A DNA stretch of 5,252 bases, taken from positions 1 through 5,252 of the forward strand of contig CALBYK010000122.1 of NCBI GenBank assembly GCA_937889855.1, in the 5' to 3' direction. Below, one piece after another: positions 1 to 4,809 of the stretch. This DNA comes from an uncultured Prevotella sp. Lineage in GTDB: Bacteria; Bacteroidota; Bacteroidia; Bacteroidales; Bacteroidaceae. Each line of letters begins with the position of its first letter. Positions within the stretch are counted from its first letter, which is position 1. Under the pieces are notes generated by a model. That model had not been told where the DNA came from. It saw only the letters and a program-made list of their open reading frames with translations, and made no database searches. The position numbers were made by a program, and so were the translations under genes.

Positions 1-48
1 GACACAAGGATTTTCAGTCCTTTGCTCTACCAACTGAGCTATGGCACC
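1..48 (-). tRNA. tRNA-Phe (anticodon GAA), 3' part cut off by window edge
   Basis: Read on the minus strand, this begins with a seven-base acceptor strand (GGTGCCA, 48-42), then TA, a D-stem GCTC...GAGC with the AGTTGGTAGA D-loop, and a five-pair anticodon stem AAGGA/TCCTT enclosing the loop CTGAAAA. The anticodon GAA is the complement of positions 13-15, so the tRNA reads UUC/UUU and carries phenylalanine. The purine-rich A-A 3' of the anticodon is normal for tRNA-Phe. The T-arm and the 3' acceptor strand, with or without an encoded CCA, lie outside the window, so acceptor pairing cannot be checked. It has its own promoter immediately upstream (75-106). Confidence 0.95.
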
Positions 49-74
49 ATTACTATATCGCTTAATTGCGGGTG

Positions 75-106
75 CAAAGGTAGTGATTTGTTTTCAATGC
101 GCCAAA
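75..106 (-). promoter_or_regulatory. Bacteroidetes-type promoter of tRNA-Phe
   Basis: On the minus strand a -33 box TTTG (complement of 103-106) is followed after 20 nt by TACCTTTG (complement of 75-82), an exact match to the Bacteroidetes -7 consensus TAnnTTTG. Transcription would begin near position 68, leaving a leader of about 20 nt before the mature tRNA 5' end at 48, which RNase P would remove. Both boxes and the spacing fit the primary sigma factor of this phylum, so this is the best-supported promoter in the window. Confidence 0.8.
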
Positions 107-307
107 TTTTTTCAGGCATTTTTTCAAAAAAACTTGTATTTTGACTGCAAAATTAGAGATTGATAGTGGCATTTATTCGGTGAAATGGTAGTAATTATAC
201 CGTCAAATCTAAATCATCTTTGCTCATAATTAGTGGAGGGGCGAAACTGCAGATCGCAACGGATAAGTAGCTGTGCAAAATTATCTTTATATATGAGCGG
301 CAATTGT
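107..307. other. AT-rich spacer without a recognisable gene
   Basis: This is the non-coding interval between the tRNA-Phe promoter and the hairpin pair. It is rich in A/T runs, and I find no homology-bearing frame on either strand. The minus strand carries two TAATTTTG strings (complements of 148-155 and 276-283) that match TAnnTTTG; the second has a TTG 17 nt upstream. A ten-codon minus-strand frame (195-227, MSKDDLDLTV) lies downstream of the second box. These matches are expected fairly often by chance in AT-rich DNA, so they are noted but not called as promoters or a gene. Confidence 0.5.
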
Positions 308-392
308 AGGAGGGTATGGCATCCTTGCCATACCCACTCTACCATAAAGTTCTGTCCATTTAGTGGGTATGGCAGGGATGCCATCCCCTCCT
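308..392. repeat. Pair of hairpins in inverted orientation (REP/BIME- or MITE-like)
   Basis: Two 31-bp arms, 308-338 and 362-392, are reverse complements of each other at 29 of 31 positions and are separated by 23 nt. Each arm is also a hairpin. The left arm has a perfect 10-bp stem GGGTATGGCA/TGCCATACCC (312-321 and 326-335) with loop TCCT. The right arm has the same stem with one mismatch (365-374 and 379-388) and loop GGGA. The element can therefore fold either as two small hairpins or as one long 31-bp stem. It sits downstream of the rnr stop codon, so transcripts of rnr would run into it and it may act as a 3' end or termination structure. A nested-palindrome pair in an intergenic space is the usual architecture of REP/BIME elements and small MITEs, but no terminal target-site duplication is evident. 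Confidence 0.7.
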
Positions 393-425
393 GCTATGTG
401 CAGGCATACAGCGACTCTTGTTCTT

Positions 426-2621
426 TTATTCGGCCAGCGTGAAGTCGAGCTGTTTCTTTTCGAGATTGGCCTGCGCCACTTTAATCTTTATCGGGTCGCC
501 AAGCTGGTACTTGTGGTGGTGGCGTCGTCCCACGAGGCAGTAGTTGCGCTCGTCGAAGTCGTAGTAGTCGTCGTCAAGGTCGCGCATGGGCACGAGTCCC
601 TCGCAGTGGTTCTCGTCAATCTCGCAGTAGATGCCATACGACTGTATGCCAGAGATGTGGGCGTCGTAGACGTTGCCCACGCGCTCCGACATGAACTCCA
701 CTGCCTTGTACTTGATGGAGTCGCGCTCGGCGTTGGCGGCTATCTGCTCCATCTCTGATGAGTGCTCGCACAGTTCCTCGTAGTGCTCCTTGTTGGCAGA
801 GCGTCCGCCCTGCTGGTAGCGCGTGATGAGGCGGTGCACCATAGTGTCGGGGTAGCGGCGGATGGGCGACGTGAAGTGGGTGTAGTAGTCGAAAGCCAGT
901 CCGAAGTGGCCGATGTTGTGTATGGAGTATTTGGCCTTCATCATGGCACGCAGCGCCACGGTCTGTATGAGGTTCTGCTCGCGCTTGCCCTCGCAGTCGG
1001 ACATGAGCGTGTTGAGCGACTTGGCGAGTGCACCCTTTGTGCCGTCGGTCTTCATCTTGTAGCCGAACTTCACGACAAACTCGCGCAGCGTCTCGAGCTT
1101 CGTCGGGTCGGGATTGTCGTGTATGCGGTAAGGGAGGGTCTTCGGTTTTTTGCCCTTGCCAGGCTTGCCGACCGACTCAGCCACAGTCTTGTTGGCGAGC
1201 AGCATAAACTCCTCGATGAGTTTGTTGGCATCCTTCGAGCGCTTGAAGTAGCAGCGTATGGGTTTGCCCTTCTCGTCGACGTCGAAGTGTAGCTCCTCGC
1301 GGTCGAACTTCACGGAGCCGTTCTTGAACCGTGCGGCACGCAGTTTCTTCGCCAGTCGGTCGAGTGTGATGAGCTGCTCGGCGTTCTCGCCCTTGTAGCC
1401 ACCTTCCGGTGCCGGCGGTGCCGGCTCGCCTTTGCCGTCGACCACTCCGTTGTCCTCAAGCAGTTGCTGCACCTCTTCGTAGGCGTAGCGGCGGTTCGAC
1501 TTGATGACGGTGTGCACTATGCGGTAGGCTTTGACGTTGGCATCGTCGTCGAGATTGAATATGACGGAGAATGCCAGTTTCTCCTCATCGGGGCGCAACG
1601 AGCAGATGAAGTTGCACAGACGTTCAGGCAACATAGGTATGGTGCGGTCGACGAGATACACGCTCGTGGCGCGCTTCACCGCCTCCTTGTCTATCACGGA
1701 GCCTTCCTTGACGTAGTGCGACACGTCGGCGATGTGCACACCCACTTCCCACAATCCGTCCTTCAACTTCTTGATTGACAGCGCGTCGTCGAAGTCCTTG
1801 GCATCCTTCGGGTCGATGGTGCAGGTGAACGTGTCGCGGAAGTCCTCGCGCTCGGCGTAGTCCTCCTTGGTTATCTCGCCCGAGATTTTCTCGGCGGCAT
1901 CCTCCACGTTCTTCGGATACTTGTAGGGCAGTCCGTACTGCGCCAGGATGGTGTTCATCTCCACGTCGTTGTCGCCCGCTTTGCCGAGCACATCGACCAC
2001 TTCGCCAATCATGTTGCGGTGGTCCTGGTCGGGCCATTCGATTATCTTCACCACGGCGTTGTCGCCGTCCTTGCCGCCCTTGAGTTTGCGGCGCGGTATG
2101 ATGATGCTGTTGGCAAGCACGTTTGAGGGCGATATGAGCGTGCAGATGTCGTGGTCGAAGGCGAGCCGTCCGACGAAGGTGTCCTTGGCACGCTCGAGTA
2201 TCTCGATTACCTGCGCCTCGTTAATGTGGTTCTTGCGGCGCGCCATGCACGAGAAGCGCACGCGGTCGCCCGTCAGCGCCCACATCGAGTTGCGCTCCGC
2301 CACGAAGATGGGCTTGTCGGAGCCGTCGGGGGTGACGGTGTTCTTGCCGTTGGTCTTGCGCTGGAACACGCCCTCCTGCACCTGTCCCTTGAGGTTGAGC
2401 TTGTAGGAGTTGTCTGAAACCTTTGATATGAAGTCGTCCCACGCCATCTCCTCCATGATGTCGATAGCGAGCATCTTCAGGGGGTGAGTGTCGAGGTGGA
2501 GAGTGCGGAATATCTCCTTGAACGTAAGGGTCTTGCCGGGATTGGAGGAGAAAAGCTCCTCAAGTTTCGGGGCAAGCTGTTTCTTGGTCATGCGTTTGCC
2601 GCCTTTTTTTCCTTTTCCCAT
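426..2621 (-). CDS. rnr: Ribonuclease R, 3'-5' exoribonuclease
   Basis: This encodes a 731-residue cytoplasmic exoribonuclease of the RNase II/RNB family, which degrades structured RNA processively from the 3' end and takes part in rRNA quality control and mRNA turnover. A basic, Lys/Gly-rich start (residues 1-14) precedes a winged-helix region (about 15-75), then two cold-shock-like domains (about 85-145 and 150-230). The RNB domain covers about 260-600. It holds the metal-binding motif IDPKDAKDFDDA at 269-280, with Asp270, 276, 278 and 279 corresponding to the catalytic aspartates of the E. coli enzyme. HIADVSHYV (296-304) and HFTSPIRRYPD (582-592) are further family signatures. An S1 RNA-binding domain fills about 648-729, and the chain ends shortly after it, without the long basic tail of the E. 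coli protein. A Pro/Gly-rich loop occupies about 393-412. The start ATG (2621-2619) directly precedes the basic N-terminus and no alternative start is needed. The gene seems monocistronic: a palindrome lies upstream and the hairpin pair 308-392 lies downstream. Confidence 0.96.
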   Translation of the reverse strand: MGKGKKGGKRMTKKQLAPKLEELFSSNPGKTLTFKEIFRTLHLDTHPLKMLAIDIMEEMAWDDFISKVSDNSYKLNLKGQVQEGVFQRKTNGKNTVTPDGSDKPIFVAERNSMWALTGDRVRFSCMARRKNHINEAQVIEILERAKDTFVGRLAFDHDICTLISPSNVLANSIIIPRRKLKGGKDGDNAVVKIIEWPDQDHRNMIGEVVDVLGKAGDNDVEMNTILAQYGLPYKYPKNVEDAAEKISGEITKEDYAEREDFRDTFTCTIDPKDAKDFDDALSIKKLKDGLWEVGVHIADVSHYVKEGSVIDKEAVKRATSVYLVDRTIPMLPERLCNFICSLRPDEEKLAFSVIFNLDDDANVKAYRIVHTVIKSNRRYAYEEVQQLLEDNGVVDGKGEPAPPAPEGGYKGENAEQLITLDRLAKKLRAARFKNGSVKFDREELHFDVDEKGKPIRCYFKRSKDANKLIEEFMLLANKTVAESVGKPGKGKKPKTLPYRIHDNPDPTKLETLREFVVKFGYKMKTDGTKGALAKSLNTLMSDCEGKREQNLIQTVALRAMMKAKYSIHNIGHFGLAFDYYTHFTSPIRRYPDTMVHRLITRYQQGGRSANKEHYEELCEHSSEMEQIAANAERDSIKYKAVEFMSERVGNVYDAHISGIQSYGIYCEIDENHCEGLVPMRDLDDDYYDFDERNYCLVGRRHHHKYQLGDPIKIKVAQANLEKKQLDFTLAE

Positions 2622-2664
2622 AATGTATTTGTTTTAGATGGTTTATTCGTCAGTAATTACACTG

Positions 2665-2672
2665 CAAATAAA
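2665..2672 (-). promoter_or_regulatory. Possible -7 box of rnr
   Basis: The minus strand reads TTTATTTG here, seven of eight positions of TAnnTTTG, placed 43 nt before the rnr start codon. No convincing TTTG is found at the expected -33 distance. It is the best candidate in the spacer between the long palindrome and rnr, but the match is imperfect and the surrounding DNA is AT-rich. Confidence 0.35.
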
Positions 2673-2742
2673 CAAAAAAAGTTTGAGAAAAGGAATATAA
2701 TGAGGTGAAAAAATGTTGCAGCGGTGAAGAAAGCCATAAAGT

Positions 2743-2790
2743 AAAGGCTATGTGGCTCGCTGTCGCGCGACAGCGACCCATATAGCCTTT
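2743..2790. terminator. 48-bp near-perfect palindrome, likely transcription terminator
   Basis: Positions 2743-2766 pair with 2767-2790 at 22 of 24 positions. The core TCGCTGTCGCGCGACAGCGA (2757-2776) is a perfect 20-bp palindrome. One of the two mismatches (2752/2781) becomes a G-U pair in one RNA sense, and the other (2756/2777) is C-C or G-G. It begins 7 nt after the stop codon of the minus-strand frame at 2798. On that strand the stem is followed by a moderately T-rich stretch (CCTTTACTTTAT), so it most likely ends that transcript and insulates rnr. Because it is symmetric, it could also stop transcription coming from the other side. Confidence 0.65.
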
Positions 2791-2797
2791 GCTTGCT

Positions 2798-3556
2798 TTA
2801 CTTGACCGCCACCTTCACGGTCTTGGCGTCAGCCACGCAGATACGGTTGCCCTTGACTGTGATGCCGACCTGTGAGGCATCAACCTCGCCCACGCCAGTC
2901 GGGTCGGACTCTATGTATAGGGTTCCGTTTTTAAGGTCGAGGCGTATGATCTTGAATGTGGTTTCTTCGGCGTCCATTTGTACGCATATATTGTAACTGG
3001 AATTGATTTTCTGCAGCGGAACTATGCTGTTAACTGGTACGGGGCCGTTTTCATACAATCCAAAGTTGTATGGCGCACTCCAGTCGTCTCCTGCCACCAA
3101 CTTAAATTGGTCACTTTTATTGAGAGTCACGTTGTGCCATTCCACAATGCCGTTGCCCATGTCCTCGCCTATCCAGTCTTTCTTGAAATCCCATCCAGTG
3201 AACGATCCTACCATGTACAAATCGGGATATGTAATGGTGCCGTTCTCAAAATTTGTCCAGTCGTAATAATCGCTGCTTATACAGTTGTTGTCAGAATCGA
3301 ATATAAACGTAGACGTCAACAGTCCATAACCACTATTGTCGTATAAATATAGTGTATAGTTGAGAATACTGCTTGAGTTGTCCTGGCATTGGAAAAAGTT
3401 ACTTCTGCTCAGCTTGCCGGTCACATCATACTCATAGGTTATTTTGTAGCCCAAAACGTCGTTGCCTTTTCGGTACAGTAAATCTTCCTGGACAAGCAAG
3501 TCAATGTAATGGTTATTGTCTTCTTCGTACGTTTTCGTCACCTGATTTATTATCAT
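2798..3556 (-). CDS. SusE/SusF-like glycan-binding protein fragment, probably 5'-truncated
   Basis: A 252-residue frame runs from the first available ATG at 3556. Residues about 1-105 are rich in Tyr, Asp and Asn, with short strand-like segments (for example ITYEYDVTGKL) recalling YD-type or WD/Y repeat regions of secreted Bacteroidetes proteins. Around residue 115 begins a segment with LYMVGSFTGWD, then EWHNVTL and FKLVAGDDW. This spacing resembles the beta-sandwich starch-binding modules of SusE/SusF outer-membrane lipoproteins, so carbohydrate binding at the cell surface is the likely ancestral role. The last 30 residues (GVGEVDASQVGITVKGNRIC... to KTVKVAVK) resemble parts of the C-terminal domains of secreted Prevotella-type proteins but are much shorter than usual. 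There is no signal peptide or lipobox. In-frame sequence continues 13 codons upstream of this ATG until a TAA, and a promoter-linked ATG lies beyond it (3628). I therefore regard this as a remnant of a longer secreted protein and probably a pseudogene. GC content is markedly lower than in the flanking genes (about 38% at 3241-3300). Confidence 0.6.
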   Translation of the reverse strand: MIINQVTKTYEEDNNHYIDLLVQEDLLYRKGNDVLGYKITYEYDVTGKLSRSNFFQCQDNSSSILNYTLYLYDNSGYGLLTSTFIFDSDNNCISSDYYDWTNFENGTITYPDLYMVGSFTGWDFKKDWIGEDMGNGIVEWHNVTLNKSDQFKLVAGDDWSAPYNFGLYENGPVPVNSIVPLQKINSSYNICVQMDAEETTFKIIRLDLKNGTLYIESDPTGVGEVDASQVGITVKGNRICVADAKTVKVAVK

Positions 3557-3628
3557 CCAGTCCTTCTTGTTTATATTCCAATCGTATGTTCCACTTTATC
3601 GGGTGAGCCCAAAATTTTTCTTGTTCAT
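3557..3628 (-). pseudogene. Orphan start and in-frame stop upstream of the SusE/F-like frame
   Basis: An ATG at 3628-3626 opens MNKKNFGLTR and is stopped by TAA at 3598-3596. Thirteen further codons (SGTYDWNINKKDW) then join without interruption, in the same frame, to the ATG at 3556. MNKK is a typical start of an exported Bacteroidetes protein, but the hydrophobic segment that should follow is missing. The WN...KKDW stretch continues the repeat-like character of the downstream frame. The simplest reading is that the original start region has been joined to an internal part of the gene by a deletion, leaving a stop at the junction. A sequencing or single-base change cannot be excluded. The next feature upstream is a good -7 box at 3665-3672. 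Confidence 0.55.
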
Positions 3629-3664
3629 ATTGTTAGTTTAAAAAATCCTCGGTGTTAAGTATTG

Positions 3665-3672
3665 CAAATTTA
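3665..3672 (-). promoter_or_regulatory. -7 box upstream of the broken SusE/F-like gene
   Basis: The minus strand reads TAAATTTG, an exact TAnnTTTG match, 36 nt before the ATG at 3628. A start site near 3658 would give a leader of about 30 nt. The -33 element is poor (GTTT at roughly the right distance). It lies about 75 bp from the oppositely directed promoter at 3747-3754, so the spacer 3629-3780 is a divergent promoter region. Confidence 0.5.
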
Positions 3673-3746
3673 GATAAATTAGTCTATTAAACGCCATAAT
3701 TGCATTATTTTTTTGGCAAGCCACTTCGTTTTCATCACCTTTTCAC

Positions 3747-3754
3747 TACCTTTG
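3747..3754 (+). promoter_or_regulatory. -7 box of the dehydrogenase/PAP2 operon
   Basis: TACCTTTG, followed by CA, is an exact match to the Bacteroidetes -7 consensus and is the same string as in the tRNA-Phe promoter. Transcription would begin around 3760, leaving a leader of about 20 nt before the ATG at 3781. No clear TTTG is present at -33; the nearest resemblance is TTCG. The box matters for start choice because it lies downstream of the earlier TTG at 3700. Confidence 0.65.
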
Positions 3755-3780
3755 CAGCCGATTATGCATCAAATTCCATA

Positions 3781-4782
3781 ATGACAAACAAGATATTGAT
3801 AACCGGAGCCAGCGGTTTTATTGGCAGCTTCATCGTCGAGGAGGCCCTCAAGCGGGGCATGGAAGTATGGGCGGCGGTGAGGCGGACGAGTTCCAGAAAG
3901 TATCTCGCGGACAATCGTATAAACTTCATTGAGCTTGACTTCTCCTCCAAGGACAGCCTCATGCGGCAGCTCGGCAGCAGGCAGTTCGACTATGTGGTGC
4001 ATGCCGCCGGGGTGACAAAGTGCATCGACCGGCGCGACTTCGCCCGCATGAACACCGAGGGTACGCGCAATCTCGTCGACGCGCTCATAGAGCTGCACAT
4101 GCCGCTCAAGCGCTTCGTGTTCCTAAGCTCGCTCAGCGTCTACGGTGCCGTGCACGAGCGGCAGCCCTATCAGGACATCACCGAGAACGACTGCCCGCGC
4201 CCCAACACCGCCTACGGCCGCAGCAAGCTCGACGCCGAGCGCTATCTCGACTCCATCGGCAACGATTTCCCCTACATCATACTGCGCCCCACGGGCGTAT
4301 ACGGACCGCGCGAGAAGGACTACTTCCTCATGGCGGAGAGCATCAAGAAGCACGTCGACTTCGCCGTGGGCTTCACCCGGCAGGACATCACCTTCGTCTA
4401 TGTGGCAGACGTGGTGCAGGCAGTGTTCCTCGCCCTCGACCGCGGCATGAGCGGGCGCAAGTACTTCCTTTCGGACGGCGAGGTGTACAGCTCCACCGAT
4501 TTCAGCGACCTGCTCCGCAAGGAGATGGGCGTGAAGTGGATGCTGCGCGTCGTCGCCCCCGTGTGGATGCTGCGTGTTGTGACCTACTTCGGCGAGAAGA
4601 TAGGGCGCATCACCAAGAAGCCTATAGCGCTCAACAACGACAAGTACAACATCCTAAAGCAGCGCAACTGGCGCTGCGACATAGAGCCGGCCATGGACGA
4701 GCTGGGCTACCATCCCCACTACAAGCTCGCCGAGGGCGTGCGCCTGGCGGTGAAGTGGTATAAGGAGAACGGATGGCTGTAG
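3781..4782 (+). CDS. NAD-dependent epimerase/dehydratase family protein (extended SDR)
   Basis: This encodes a 333-residue oxidoreductase of the extended short-chain dehydrogenase family. The N-terminal Rossmann fold is clear: ILITGASGFIGS (5-16) supplies the glycine-rich dinucleotide loop (Gly9, Gly12, Gly15). ELDF (51-54) and HAAG (74-77) follow. The catalytic Ser lies in FLSSLSVYG (114-122), and the Tyr/Lys pair is Tyr145 and Lys149 in AYGRSK. RPTGVYGPRE (169-178) is the usual substrate-side motif. The C-terminal half is divergent and has a hydrophobic patch (about 251-270), which would fit a membrane-associated or lipid substrate. The start at 3781 is preferred because the promoter lies at 3747-3754 and MTNKILITG is the natural family N-terminus; a TTG-initiated extension from 3700 would start upstream of the transcript. 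The substrate is not determined. Sugar-nucleotide epimerase, 3-beta-hydroxysteroid-type or ceramide-reductase-like activities are all possible. It is followed after 27 nt by a membrane protein gene, probably in the same operon. Confidence 0.92.
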   Translation: MTNKILITGASGFIGSFIVEEALKRGMEVWAAVRRTSSRKYLADNRINFIELDFSSKDSLMRQLGSRQFDYVVHAAGVTKCIDRRDFARMNTEGTRNLVDALIELHMPLKRFVFLSSLSVYGAVHERQPYQDITENDCPRPNTAYGRSKLDAERYLDSIGNDFPYIILRPTGVYGPREKDYFLMAESIKKHVDFAVGFTRQDITFVYVADVVQAVFLALDRGMSGRKYFLSDGEVYSSTDFSDLLRKEMGVKWMLRVVAPVWMLRVVTYFGEKIGRITKKPIALNNDKYNILKQRNWRCDIEPAMDELGYHPHYKLAEGVRLAVKWYKENGWL

Positions 4783-4809
4783 GGAGAATTAAAGACTAAT
4801 AATTATTCA

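Noticed and set aside
1..48. tRNA-Phe as an integration site for a mobile element
   Set aside because: The tRNA 3' end, where integrases act, lies outside the window. No integrase gene or repeated tRNA 3' fragment is visible inside it.
195..227. Minus-strand ten-codon frame MSKDDLDLTV as a leader peptide
   Set aside because: It is too short to support by sequence alone. It has no attenuator structure after it and the next gene is a tRNA, not a biosynthetic operon.
390..404. Small stem CCTGC/GCAGG after the rnr stop as an intrinsic terminator
   Set aside because: Only five pairs and no following T-run on the minus strand. The larger hairpins at 308-392 are better candidates for ending rnr transcripts.
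233..442. Plus-strand 69-residue frame over the spacer and hairpin pair
   Set aside because: It runs through both hairpin arms and into the 3' end of rnr, has no family resemblance, and has no promoter or plausible composition.
363..1292. Two consecutive plus-strand frames (131 and 176 residues) antisense to rnr
   Set aside because: They are the mirror of the GC-rich rnr coding sequence. The translations are Val/Leu/Ala-rich low-complexity strings without motifs, while the minus frame encodes an unmistakable RNase R.
2978..3346. Plus-strand 122-residue frame opposite the SusE/F-like frame
   Set aside because: No motif or start context was seen, and the minus-strand frame has recognisable domain segments and a terminator after its stop.
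3700..3780. TTG-initiated N-terminal extension of the dehydrogenase
   Set aside because: The consensus promoter lies within it, and the added residues are unrelated to the SDR fold.
4020..4763. Plus-strand 247-residue frame inside the dehydrogenase
   Set aside because: This is an Arg/His/Ala-rich shadow produced by GC-rich third positions. The overlapping frame holds intact SDR motifs in order.
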